Both the position numbers and the translations under genes were made by a program. A model generated the notes under the pieces. It did no database searches. It saw nothing but the letters and a program-made list of their open reading frames with translations, and was not told the origin of the DNA. A stretch of DNA of 64,000 bases from Annona cherimola (taxonomy: Eukaryota; Streptophyta; Magnoliopsida; Magnoliales; Annonaceae): contig CM059971.1 in assembly GCA_030490835.1 (NCBI GenBank), positions 36,194,012-36,258,011 on the forward strand, given 5' to 3'. Each line of letters opens with the position of its first letter. The first letter of the stretch is position 1. Of this stretch, positions 35,442-44,679 are shown in pieces.

Positions 35442-37153
35442 TGTTGGTCCCGAGTTGATGGCCTAACCCAAGAGGGGAGGGGTGAATTGGGTTCTTTAAA
35501 ATTTCTTTTGTAAACTTAAAAATCTTAACCCCTTGAAAAGGTTAATCCCCTTTTTAAGCGAATGGAGAGCAAATAAGATAAAGCAGTAAAAATAAGTAGA
35601 ACACAAGATTTATAGTGGTTCGGGCAAACCTTCCCTACTCCACTCTTCCAAGCTCACACTCCGTTGTGACTTGGGTTCCACTATGTATTCCACGAATACA
35701 CTTAGAGTCACCGCTCTCTTCTAGATTCAAAGCTCTAGGGGGCATAACAACTAGAGCCACTTGCTCTCTTCTAGATTCAAAGCTCTAGGGGGCATATACA
35801 ACTAGAGCCACTTGCTCTCTTCTAGATTCAAAGCTCTAGGGGGCATATACAATCACTTGCACAAGTAGGTGATGAGTCTCACTCCAATCACACCCTACTT
35901 TGCATATACTTGATCTTAGCTACCCAAGCTAAATCAAGATTTATACAACAAGACAATGAAATAAATGAAACTACACTTTACAGATTTGTGTAGGCAGATT
36001 GAGCTCGAGGAAGAAATCAAAGGCAGCTTGGATGATGATCGTTGAAGCAACTTGCAGTTTGAAGCTCTTTCTTCCTTTGAATCACTCAAATATGGAGAAA
36101 AGGAATTTGAAAGTCTTTCTTGCACTTCTTTTCTCTCTATGATCCTTAGTGTAGTGTGTATTGTATTTTCTCACGTTCATTTGAATGTCTTTTTATAGAG
36201 TGAGGAAGATTGGAACGTTGTAGGAGTGGTTGTCGCGCAATAAATGAACTCCAACGTTCAAAAATTCGAACGTTATACTCCAAGTCGAAGATGGAGTCGA
36301 CTTGGCCTGCGACTTGGCTTCCAAGTCGCACCTGGAGTCGACTTGGCCTGCGACTCCAGTTCTTCCAGATTCCAAGTCTGAGTCTTTGGTCGACTTGGCT
36401 TTGGACTTCGACTCAAGTCGATCCTGAAGTCGACTTGACTTGCGACTTGACTCGACTTTTGCTGGAAATGCTTTGAGCTTCTTTTGATCTGCTTTTTCAT
36501 CCTTGGTTTTCTTTCTTTTGAATAAGCTTGAGAACTTGTGGTTGACTTGATAGACTTGATTTGATGTTGATCTTGAATCCTTGCTTTGATCTTCGAGAAC
36601 CTTGAGTTGTTCTTGAAAATGGTCCTTGCATCCTTTTTTGGATTTGATTATTCTCAATTTGATCTTTTGGATAAGCTTGGAAATACAAACTTCAAGTCTG
36701 AAATCCTCAAGTCGAAGTTGGAGTCGACTTGGTCTGCGACTTCGCCCAAGTCGCACATGGAGTCGACTTCGTCTGCGACTTCGCCATGTTCGTGAACCAG
36801 ATTTCAGCGCTGGACACTTTTGGTCGTTTGAGGTCGATTCCGAAGTCGACTTCGTCTGCGACTTGACTACCCAAGTCGCAAGTGGAGTCGACTTGACTTG
36901 CGACTTCACCTGTCAGTCCTTCCATTTTCAAATCTGTCCACCTGTGGCCATTCCAAGTCCCTAGAGAAGTCGACTTGGGTATCGACTTCGTACCAAGTCG
37001 AAGTCCGAGTCGACTTGGTGATCGACTTGGTCTCTTTGCTTTCCTTAAACACTTGGCAAACTTATTAGTATTCTTTTTAACCTCAAATTAGTTCTTGTTA
37101 ATCATCAAAACTTACACTTTGGTCAATTTTGTTTTGAGTCATTGTTTCCAACA
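35442..37153 (-). mobile_element. Element C 3' LTR (1712 bp)
   Basis: Same length as the 5' LTR, and I found no difference wherever I compared them. TG/CA ends. It contains a three-copy 51-bp repeat (35700-35850), the promoter module (36190-36274) and GTCGAC clusters (36280-36460 and 36710-37035). Confidence 0.96.
35700..35850 (-). repeat. LTR C three-copy 51-bp tandem repeat
   Basis: Three copies of a unit with CTCTCTTCTAGATTCAAAGC and CTCTAGGGGGCATA. The same triplet is in the 5' LTR at about 44938-45088. A and B have two related copies, E one. Confidence 0.9.
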
Positions 37154-37167
37154 ATCTCCCCCTTTTT
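37154..37167 (-). promoter_or_regulatory. Element C polypurine tract
   Basis: Minus strand AAAAAGGGGGAGAT directly next to the 3' LTR start TGTTGG. Confidence 0.9.
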
Positions 37168-37452
37168 GATGATTGACAAAACTACATTTGAGTTGATACC
37201 TTTTTGAGTATTTAAGCAAGTTCATGTAAAAAACAGAGCATTCAAACATATTACCATAGAAAGCAGAGCATATACATATTCATGACAGAGCATTATTTTC
37301 ATAATTCACTCAAAATATTCATGTCAAGCATAAAACATCTTTCATGTATATCTGTTTCATTTTTACAAAATGCAATGAAAAACAAAATGAAACCTAGATA
37401 CAAGTTACCCAACCCAAAACGAAAAGAAACTCTAACTCTTAAACCGATCTTT
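37168..37452 (-). other. Element C 3' untranslated spacer
   Basis: AT-rich, no gene. It lies between the two polypurine tracts, after the ORF3 stop on the element strand. GCAGAGCAT occurs several times. Confidence 0.6.
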
Positions 37453-37466
37453 TCTCCCCCTTTTTG
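37453..37466 (-). promoter_or_regulatory. Element C second polypurine tract overlapping ORF3 end
   Basis: Minus strand ACAAAAAGGGGGAGA at the ORF3 stop, almost a copy of the LTR-proximal tract about 300 bases away, including the preceding TTGA(C/T) context. Conserved in B and E. Confidence 0.6.
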
Positions 37467-39032
37467 TCAATCAAGCAAAAATAACGATTTGATAAACTGA
37501 AATTGAGAGATTTGATATGGAATAGGTTTGATGGGACAATGGTGGGCCGAGGAGTAGACAAGAGAAGCGTGATCGGGAGTTGCCTCTCTATGAACTGATC
37601 CCGACTCGTAGGGATCAAGTTCAGGCATGGGTCTCTTCTTATGTCGGCCTGAGGCAAGATGGTAGCGGATAGTCCGCATTTCCCGCTCGATTCTGTCTTG
37701 CCGGGAGTGCATATCCTCGAGCGCATTTAGAACGCCGGTGACAAGACTTGTCATCCGGTCTTCTTTGTAATCCATTTCTGCCCTCATTGCAACTATTTCT
37801 TCCTTTAATTCCTTTAGGGTGACCTCCTCAGAGGAGGTTGGAGGCACCCGTTCTCTTGCAGCAGACCCTTGTGGAGAGTAGGATCCGTGCGATGGTGGAG
37901 AAGCGGCCCGTGCCGGTGATGCTATGGGAGGTTGCTCCCCCTCAGCTTGTGCATCGTCGTCTCGCTCTTCTTCTGGAGCTTCCGGTCTAAGTTGAAGCAC
38001 ATTGATCTTCATTCTTTGGATGAGTGCTTTGTTAATGGCATTTGTGGTTTTGAGTACTTCGAAAGGCTCACCTTCAATATCCACTTTGTAATGTTCAAGG
38101 ATTTTTGTGATCCAGGTGCCATATGGGAGAACTCCTCGTGGATTTTCCTTTCTGGATGCTAGGGCTTCAAGAAATAACTTAGGTAAGCTTACCCTAACTT
38201 TGTTTGCCACTTTCCATAATATTTCCGCTTCTTGTGGATTTACTTGATTTCTTCCCCCGCCTTTTGGGTATATGCAGTGGGCAATTAGAAGTCTGAGTAC
38301 CCGTAGCCTGGGTGATAGATCCATGTATCGAAGAAATCTAATTCCCGGATGATACTTGTTGCTCCGAGTGAGCTGGTTATACATTTTATCCATTGTGAGA
38401 TCTTCTGGTAAAGGCTCATTCACAAATGGGACTCCAAATATTTCTCCTAAATCAATCCTTGCTCCCTTCTTGCTTGGAGTTATCCCAATTCCAAGTTTGA
38501 TTTCTACTCCCTTGACAAAAGTTGCATATTTTTCGTCATCCCATAGATAATAGAAAATCCGAGTAAGATCTGGATAAACCTTTTCATCCTCTTTTAGCAA
38601 CTTGGTCCATCCTTGAAAATCCAATAGATCTTCTATATCGGATTCATAATCTTTCAAAAATTTGAAATCTATAATCTTGGGTATAAATACCTTCCGTTCA
38701 TAGAAGCTTTTGTAAAAACGACTGTGCTGGAGTTCGGTTTGGAAGTAAGTGGTAGGCATCTTCAATACTTGAGTTTTCCTAGCCGGAGTACCCCTTTTGC
38801 TTGCTCCAGATTGTGTACTCTGTGAGGTTTGGGCTTGTTGTTGACTAGGTGCACGATCGGATGATTGAGTGGTTTGGAATCGCACCCGTCTACCCGTAGA
38901 AGTTGATGGTTCTTCTCTGGCCCTTTTTGCCGGTGTCCTAGCTTTCCTAGGAACATCCTCTGCAGTATTGGATGAAGGTTGTGAGGGAACCCGTTTGGGG
39001 TATGGTTTTGAGACAGCTTTCTTTGGTGCCAT
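37467..39032 (-). CDS. Element C: ORF3, intact extra 3' protein of 521 aa (plant-transposon/env-like position)
   Basis: Intact frame downstream of pol, starting MAPKKAVSKP. Residues 1-90 are basic and rich in Pro/Ser/Thr/Gln. 91-345 form the conserved block (MPTTYF, FYERKVFIPKIIDF, DLLDFQGW, YPDLTRIFYYLWDD, HCIYPKGGGRNQVNP, GVLPYGTWITKI). 350-400 are acidic and Pro-rich. 405-465 look coiled-coil (EDMHSRQDRIEREMRTIRYHLA). I see no signal peptide or membrane segment, so a classical envelope role is not supported. The central block recalls the 'putative plant transposon protein' domain (PF20167) found in plant retroelements; that is from memory and unproven. SIRE elements carry an env-like ORF at this place. 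B, D and E keep homologous copies, so it belongs to the family and is not a chance capture in C. Confidence 0.85.
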   Translation of the reverse strand: MAPKKAVSKPYPKRVPSQPSSNTAEDVPRKARTPAKRAREEPSTSTGRRVRFQTTQSSDRAPSQQQAQTSQSTQSGASKRGTPARKTQVLKMPTTYFQTELQHSRFYKSFYERKVFIPKIIDFKFLKDYESDIEDLLDFQGWTKLLKEDEKVYPDLTRIFYYLWDDEKYATFVKGVEIKLGIGITPSKKGARIDLGEIFGVPFVNEPLPEDLTMDKMYNQLTRSNKYHPGIRFLRYMDLSPRLRVLRLLIAHCIYPKGGGRNQVNPQEAEILWKVANKVRVSLPKLFLEALASRKENPRGVLPYGTWITKILEHYKVDIEGEPFEVLKTTNAINKALIQRMKINVLQLRPEAPEEERDDDAQAEGEQPPIASPARAASPPSHGSYSPQGSAARERVPPTSSEEVTLKELKEEIVAMRAEMDYKEDRMTSLVTGVLNALEDMHSRQDRIEREMRTIRYHLASGRHKKRPMPELDPYESGSVHREATPDHASLVYSSAHHCPIKPIPYQISQFQFIKSLFLLD

Positions 39033-39060
39033 TTGGGATGGTTTGGAGTTGGAATTTGAA

Positions 39061-39087
39061 TTTTTTTTTTTTTTTTTTTTTTTTTTT
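39061..39087 (-). repeat. 27-nt A tract upstream of ORF3 (minus strand)
   Basis: An unbroken run of 27 T on the plus strand, so poly(A) on the coding strand, 28 bases before the ORF3 ATG, between a CTCTCT run and the leader. It may be a slippage-prone homopolymer. B and E lack such a long run. Confidence 0.85.
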
Positions 39088-39089
39088 GA

Positions 39090-39530
39090 GAGAGAGAGGG
39101 AATGAGATGAAGCGGTATTTCAGAAATGTAGAGACGGAGGAACTTCTGAGAGGAAAAAAGAAGAAAACTTGAGAGACTAGGGAGAAAGAAAGAGAGTGAG
39201 AGAGAGAGCAAGAGAGAAAGGAATAGAGAGAGAGAGAAACGAAGAGGGAGTTACCGGAGCCGGAAATGGAGTTTGCCGGTCGAAGGAGTTTCCGGAGATG
39301 AGGAGAAAGAGAGAAAAACAGAGAGAGAGAGAGAAGAAAACAGTGAGGGAGAGAGAGAAAAAAGAAACGGAGAGGAAAATCGGAGAGAGAGAAAAGGAAA
39401 TCGCCGGAAAGGTTAGCCGGAGATGGAGAAGAAAGAAAATCGCCGGAGGGGAGAGGGAAAAGAGAAAAATAGGGAGGCCGGAGAGAAATGAGGAAGAAAA
39501 GAGAGAAAAGGGAAGAAAAAGATGAAATGG
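39090..39530 (-). repeat. Element C pyrimidine-rich tract before ORF3
   Basis: On the coding strand about 440 bases are almost purely C/T (GAGA repeats on the plus strand). They separate the GTCGAC array from ORF3. Open frames through it are low-complexity artefacts. Confidence 0.85.
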
Positions 39531-39547
39531 GCGGCCGAATGTGAATC

Positions 39548-39710
39548 GTCGCGCGCGGAGTCGACTTTGCCCTAGGCGAAGTCGACTTCGATCCTTCTGG
39601 AGTCGACTTCTCCTGGGGCGGAGTCGACTTCGACCCTAACGGAGTCGACTTCGCTTCTGAAGCGGAGTCGACTTAGCGTCCCTGGAGTCGACTTGACTCA
39701 TCGACTTGAT
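39548..39710. repeat. Element C internal GTCGAC array between pol and ORF3
   Basis: Seven GTCGAC sites in about 160 bp, mostly GGAGTCGACTTCG, with steps of roughly 20-30 bp. Conserved in place with B and E. Confidence 0.88.
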
Positions 39711-39743
39711 ATTTTCCAATTTTAATTTTCTTATTTGTTTTTC

Positions 39744-42700
39744 CTAGTTTAGCTCTATCATCCCCATATCATTTCTAATCTTATAAAATGAATCCTTGGC
39801 TAGAGGTTTGGTAAAAATATCAGCAATTTGGTCTTCTGTTTTCACATATTCTAAGCATACATCATGATTCTCAACATGTTCACGAATAAAGTGATGTCTC
39901 ACATCAATATGCTTGGTTCTTGAATGCAGTACAGGATTTTTAGTTAAACAAATTGCACTTGTATTATCACATCTAATAGGAATATTAACATAATCAATAC
40001 CATAATCTTTCAACTGTTGTTTCATCCAAAGTAACTGGGCACAGCAACTACCGGCGGCTATGTATTCGGCTTCCGCAGTGGATAATGCAACACTTGTTTG
40101 TTTTCTTGAATGCCATGAAACTAGCATATGTCCAAGAAATTGACAAGTTCCACTGGTACTTTTTCTATCTACTTTATATCCGGCAAAGTCTGCATCCGAA
40201 TAGCCGATTAGATCAAAGGTTGACCCCTTTGGATACCATAGTCCAAGGTTTGTGGTTTTCATCAAATATTTAAAAATTCTTTTCACAGCAAGTAGATGTG
40301 ATTCTTTGGGACATGCTTGAAATCTAGAACACATACAAACACTAAATAAGATATCGGGTCTAGAAGCAGTTAGGTAAAGCAAAGATCCTATCATGCTCCT
40401 ATAAAGCTTTTGATCGATACTTTTACCGTTTTCATCCGTGTCGATTTTGATTGTTGAGCTCATTGGAGTGTTTGCCCCTTTGCTATTCTGCATTCCAAAT
40501 TTCTTGAGCATCTCTTTGACATACTTGGACTGGTTCAGAAATATTCCTTCACTTTGTTGCTTGATTTGTAGTCCAAGGAAGAAATTTAATTCTCCCATCA
40601 TGCTCATTTCGAACTCATTCTGCATTATCTTAGAAAATTCTTGACAAAGATTTTCATCAGTAGCACCGAATATTATGTCATCCACATAAATCTGTACAAT
40701 CAAAATATTTTTATTTTTGTACTTGATGAATAAAGTAGTGTCTACTTTCCCTCTTTGAAACTCATGATCAATCAAGAATCTATTTAACCTTTCATACCAA
40801 GCTCTTGGTGCTTGTTTTAGTCCATATAACGCTTTGGTTAATTTATAAACATACTTTGATTGATCCTTTTCTTCAAAACCAGGGGGTTGTTCAACATATA
40901 CTTCTTCATTCAAATAACCATTCAAAAATGCGCTTTTTACATCCATTTGAAACAATTTGAAGTTCATATGAGAAGCAAATGCTAGTAGGATGCGTATGGC
41001 TTCTAATCTAGCCACGGGTGCATATGATTCTTCAAAATCAATTCCTTCTTCTTGGGAATACCCTTTGGCTACTAATCTTGCCTTGTTTCTAATTACAAGA
41101 CCGCTTTCGTCTAATTTGTTCCTAAATACCCATTTTGTACCAATGACTGTATGATTGTTTGGTCTAGGAACTAAATGCCATACATTGTTTCTTTCGAATT
41201 GATTTAGCTCTTCTTGCATTGAAATAACCCAATTTTCATCATTAAGAGCTTGTTCAATGGTATTTGGTTCAATTTTCGATACAAACGCATATTGGCCATA
41301 AACGTTTTGTTTTGATCTTCTAGTTTTTACTCCTTCATATATGTTTCCAATAACTTGTTCAATTGGATGGGCATTTTTAAACTTTAAATCAGTTGGAGGT
41401 TTGTAAGATTCATTACCTTCACTTACCTCTTCCTCCTCTGGATTTTCTGGCTTGAGCTCGAGTTCCTTTGGTTGTTCTTTGCCTTTCGTCTCATCTGCAT
41501 CACTTAGTTCATCCTCCTTTCTCGGAGTTTGGTTAAATTCATCAAATACAACATGTATGGATTCTTCTACAACTTGATTTCGTTTATTGAATACTCTATA
41601 TGCTTTGCTATTTGATGAATAACCAAGGAATATAGCCTCATCACTTTTGGCATCTAATTTTCCCAAGTTGACTTTTCCATTGTTTAAAACATAACATGTA
41701 CATCCAAAAACATGAAAATAAGATATATTTGGTTTCCTTCCTTTCCAAAGTTCATATGGAGTCTTTTTCAAGATTGCTCGAATGGTAACACGATTCAAAA
41801 CATGACAAGCTGTACTCACAGCTTCACCCCAAAATTTCTTGGATAGATTGCTCTCATTTAGCATAGTTCTAGCCATCTCTTGTATAGTTCTATTTTTCCT
41901 TTCAACTACTCCATTTTGTTGTGGAGTTCTTGGTGCAGAAAATGTGTGGTGAATTCCTTTTTCATTACAAAATTCCATGAATCGTTTGTTTTCAAATTCG
42001 CCACCATGATCGCTTCTTATGGTCACAATAGTACTCTGTTTTTCATTTTGCACCAAATTCACAAAAGTTGCAAACATAGAGAAGGCTTCATCTTTACTAG
42101 CTAAGAGAATTATCCAAGTGAATCTTGAAAAATCATCAACTATGACAAATACATATTTCTTTCCACCAATGGTTAGAATGTCGGATGGCCCGTATAGATC
42201 CATATGTAGTAATTCAAGTGGCTTTGTGGTGGAAATTTCCTTTTTGGTAGAGAAAGGCATCTTGGGTTGTTTTGATAATTGACATGCCTTGCAAATTTTG
42301 TCTTTGTCATATTTCAACTTTGGTAATCCTTCTACCAAATTCTTTTTCCAAAGGGTCTTTATATTTCCCATGTTTACATGTCCAAGCCTTTTATGCCAAA
42401 CCCATGGATCATTATCAATGGCCATAAGACATTGACCATTCAATTCATCAAGTGAAACCAAATAAACATTTCCATGTCGTTTACCACTAAACATGATATG
42501 TTCTCCATCAAATACATTACATATAGATGATTCAAACACAACTTTATATCCTTTATCACATAATTGGCTAATACTCATTAAATTGTGTTTGAGTCCTTCA
42601 ACAAACAAAACATCTTCCATGCATGCATTTGAGGTACTAAGTATATTTCCTTTACCTTTAATTTTACCTTTTTCATTATTTCCAAAGGCAACCATTCCAT

Positions 42701-42848
42701 CGTTGCAAGGCTTAAGTTTATGAAACAAACTTCTTTCACCGGTCATATGCCTTGAACAACCGCTATCCATGAACCATTCATTGTTTGCCTTTGCCTTAAA
42801 ACATATCTGAAAAATAAGGAAATAAATCTTATCTTTTTGGTACCCATT
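39744..42848 (-). CDS. pol: Element C: intact copia Pol (protease, integrase, RT, RNase H)
   Basis: An unbroken frame of about 1034 codons, 1008 from the first ATG at 42770. Numbering from that Met: protease DSG 2-4; HHCC finger H126, H131, C160, C163; integrase D191, D254, E290; RT D610 and YVDD 695-698; RNase H D859, E900, D935; end GMIELN. Order PR-IN-RT-RH is diagnostic of Ty1/copia. The first ATG would place the protease catalytic Asp at residue 2, so the true protein must start upstream. The frame is open back to 42848 and overlaps gag by 20 bases in +1 phase, so Gag-Pol must arise by frameshift or splicing; a TTATTTTTCAG stands just after the gag stop. No disabling change seen. Acts in cytoplasmic particles, then integrates cDNA in the nucleus. 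Confidence 0.96.
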   Translation of the reverse strand, partial: NGYQKDKIYFLIFQICFKAKANNEWFMDSGCSRHMTGERSLFHKLKPCNDGMVAFGNNEKGKIKGKGNILSTSNACMEDVLFVEGLKHNLMSISQLCDKGYKVVFESSICNVFDGEHIMFSGKRHGNVYLVSLDELNGQCLMAIDNDPWVWHKRLGHVNMGNIKTLWKKNLVEGLPKLKYDKDKICKACQLSKQPKMPFSTKKEISTTKPLELLHMDLYGPSDILTIGGKKYVFVIVDDFSRFTWIILLASKDEAFSMFATFVNLVQNEKQSTIVTIRSDHGGEFENKRFMEFCNEKGIHHTFSAPRTPQQNGVVERKNRTIQEMARTMLNESNLSKKFWGEAVSTACHVLNRVTIRAILKKTPYELWKGRKPNISYFHVFGCTCYVLNNGKVNLGKLDAKSDEAIFLGYSSNSKAYRVFNKRNQVVEESIHVVFDEFNQTPRKEDELSDADETKGKEQPKELELKPENPEEEEVSEGNESYKPPTDLKFKNAHPIEQVIGNIYEGVKTRRSKQNVYGQYAFVSKIEPNTIEQALNDENWVISMQEELNQFERNNVWHLVPRPNNHTVIGTKWVFRNKLDESGLVIRNKARLVAKGYSQEEGIDFEESYAPVARLEAIRILLAFASHMNFKLFQMDVKSAFLNGYLNEEVYVEQPPGFEEKDQSKYVYKLTKALYGLKQAPRAWYERLNRFLIDHEFQRGKVDTTLFIKYKNKNILIVQIYVDDIIFGATDENLCQEFSKIMQNEFEMSMMGELNFFLGLQIKQQSEGIFLNQSKYVKEMLKKFGMQNSKGANTPMSSTIKIDTDENGKSIDQKLYRSMIGSLLYLTASRPDILFSVCMCSRFQACPKESHLLAVKRIFKYLMKTTNLGLWYPKGSTFDLIGYSDADFAGYKVDRKSTSGTCQFLGHMLVSWHSRKQTSVALSTAEAEYIAAGSCCAQLLWMKQQLKDYGIDYVNIPIRCDNTSAICLTKNPVLHSRTKHIDVRHHFIREHVENHDVCLEYVKTEDQIADIFTKPLAKDSFYKIRNDMGMIELN

Positions 42849-44631
42849 TTATGGGTCCATTTGGGTTAGTAATAGAATCTAATCTAAGTTGATCTAACTT
42901 TGAAAGCCCAAATCTTGTGTTTCTTGGAACCCAAACTAATTTAACACCATGGTCATATAGTTTCTTAAAATTACATTTGTAAGTTTTATGACCCATCTTA
43001 TTGCAGAAATTACAAGCCAAAGGTAATCTTGGAGTAGGTTTCCAAGCATGCAAAGGTTCAATCATTGGTCTTCTAGTCCACTTAAAATTTTTCTTTTGTG
43101 GCTTGTATATAGATGTATTTTTAGTTTGATTTTTCTCAAGTATTTGTTCATTTGATTTGCTACTTTCTCCTTGCTCAAATGTATGATACCCAAGACCTCT
43201 TTTATGTGTTTGGGAGGTCATATTCAGAAACATTTTAACATTTTCTCCTGGATTAGAGAACTTAGCTAATGATTCATTTAATGATTTGTTCTTCATTTTC
43301 AGCAATTCAGTTTCATCTTTCAATTTGACTAATCTTTCTGCAAGTTTACCATTTACAATTATTGTTGCATCACATTGTCTCTTCTTAATTGTAAACTTGC
43401 TTCCTAATTTCTTCATTTCTTCATATAATGAATCATATGCAGTTTGTAGTTCATCTAATTCAGTACATTTGAGGCATTCATGAGAGGAAGAATAACTTGA
43501 ATTAGAAAGGGAGAGTTTGGAACTTACCTCTTCATTGCTTGTGTCTTTTGTTGAGGTAATTTGTTCTTCTTGCTCGATTTGTGCCATGCAGCAAATTCTT
43601 GCACATTCTTCCGCCTCTATGTCATCGGTTGAGAAGCTACTCGTCGTAGATTCTTCATCATTTACGTACATGCCTCTTCCTTTGTATTTCTGGAATCTTC
43701 TATTGTTCCCTCGATCCTTTCTTTGTTCTTTTGCCTTGTTTTCTTCGGGAGTTGGACATTGAGCCTGCATATGTCCCGAACCGCCGCATCGGTAGCACTT
43801 GGTTGATTCTTTCTTCTTCTCTTGGGGAGTTCTTTCTTTGAAGCTTCTGAAATTTTTGCCTTTCCTCACAAATTTTCTGAATCGTTTTGTGAGTAGAGCA
43901 ATCTCGTCGTCATTTTGAGAAGAAGATGTGTCATCGGTGTCTTGTGCGGCTTTTAAGGCAATTGCTCTTTTGCCCCTGTGTTGATCTTCATTCCTTTTCT
44001 TAATTAGCTCATGTGACATAAGTGAGCTAATTAAGTTTTCAAGCTTCAGCGTGTTGAGGTCTTTGGCTTCTTCAATTGCAGTGATCTTTGGAGTCCATGA
44101 TTCGGGTAGAGCTCTTAAAATCTTCATGACCTGCTCAGATTCAGATATTGCTTTTCCAAGACCTTTTAAAGCATTAGTAATCTTAGAGAATCTAGCAAAC
44201 ATTTCAGAAATATTTTCTGTTTCTAGCATTCTAAAGTTCTCTAGTTCTCCAATCAAAATATTCCTTCTCGTCCCTTGGACTTGAGAAGTTCCTTCGTAGA
44301 TAGAGATTAGTGTATCCCATATCTCTTTGGCGGTTAAGCAAGAGGATACTCTATCATACTCGGAAGCAGTGAGAGCACAAAATAAGGAGTTCATAGCTTT
44401 GGCATTGCTCTTCACTATTCTTACTTCCTCATCGGTCCATTTGGAAGCTCGTTCATCGGTAGGCAGTATTACTCCATCTTGGATAGCAATCCAAGAGTCC
44501 ATATCGGTAGCCATGATGAGTTGCTTCATACGAAGCTTCCAATATCCAAAATTGTTCCCATCAAACAACGGTGGCCTTGTAAAGGATTGGCCTTCAGCAA
44601 ATGCGGGAACGGAAGTAGATTGGGATGCCAT
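42829..44631 (-). CDS. gag: Element C: intact copia Gag, 600 aa
   Basis: Starts [11 protein letters not shown], with an N-terminal Gag-polypeptide part at residues 20-215 ([26 protein letters not shown]). CCHC knuckle one is C279-C292 ([14 protein letters not shown]). Acidic, Ser-rich 325-385 is followed by a coiled coil at about 390-460, and knuckle two is C540-C553 ([14 protein letters not shown]). It ends IKWVPKR then TAA. The ATG is 35 bases inside the PBS, so translation starts very near the LTR leader. Forms the particle shell and binds element RNA. The two-knuckle layout with a coiled coil between them suits SIRE/Maximus. Intact and in a very young insertion, so probably still functional. 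Confidence 0.96.
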   Translation of the reverse strand: MASQSTSVPAFAEGQSFTRPPLFDGNNFGYWKLRMKQLIMATDMDSWIAIQDGVILPTDERASKWTDEEVRIVKSNAKAMNSLFCALTASEYDRVSSCLTAKEIWDTLISIYEGTSQVQGTRRNILIGELENFRMLETENISEMFARFSKITNALKGLGKAISESEQVMKILRALPESWTPKITAIEEAKDLNTLKLENLISSLMSHELIKKRNEDQHRGKRAIALKAAQDTDDTSSSQNDDEIALLTKRFRKFVRKGKNFRSFKERTPQEKKKESTKCYRCGGSGHMQAQCPTPEENKAKEQRKDRGNNRRFQKYKGRGMYVNDEESTTSSFSTDDIEAEECARICCMAQIEQEEQITSTKDTSNEEVSSKLSLSNSSYSSSHECLKCTELDELQTAYDSLYEEMKKLGSKFTIKKRQCDATIIVNGKLAERLVKLKDETELLKMKNKSLNESLAKFSNPGENVKMFLNMTSQTHKRGLGYHTFEQGESSKSNEQILEKNQTKNTSIYKPQKKNFKWTRRPMIEPLHAWKPTPRLPLACNFCNKMGHKTYKCNFKKLYDHGVKLVWVPRNTRFGLSKLDQLRLDSITNPNGPIKWVPKR

Positions 44632-44665
44632 TTCAATAAGATCTCTTTGATAAACTCAAAGACCT

Positions 44666-44677
44666 GCTCTGATACCA
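44666..44677 (-). other. Element C primer-binding site (initiator Met tRNA)
   Basis: Minus-strand TGGTATCAGAGC two bases inside the 5' LTR. Confidence 0.95.
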
Positions 44678-44679
44678 CT

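Noticed and set aside
36193..36909. A 238-codon open frame in LTR C (repeated at 45431-46147)
   Set aside because: It runs through the GTCGAC array, is made of repeated Lys-Ser-Thr-Pro and Arg-Leu runs, has alternative open frames on both strands, and is not conserved as a protein in LTRs A, B or E.
37467..39032. ORF3 as a classical envelope protein
   Set aside because: No signal peptide, membrane helix or glycosylation-rich ectodomain is visible; only its position matches env-like genes.
39196..39525. Plus-strand Arg/Glu-rich open frame
   Set aside because: It is the complement of the pyrimidine tract upstream of ORF3, so low complexity.
42770..42772. ATG at the protease motif as the true Pol start
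   Set aside because: It would put the catalytic Asp at residue 2 and remove the protease N-terminus. A, B and E show conserved in-frame codons upstream of it.
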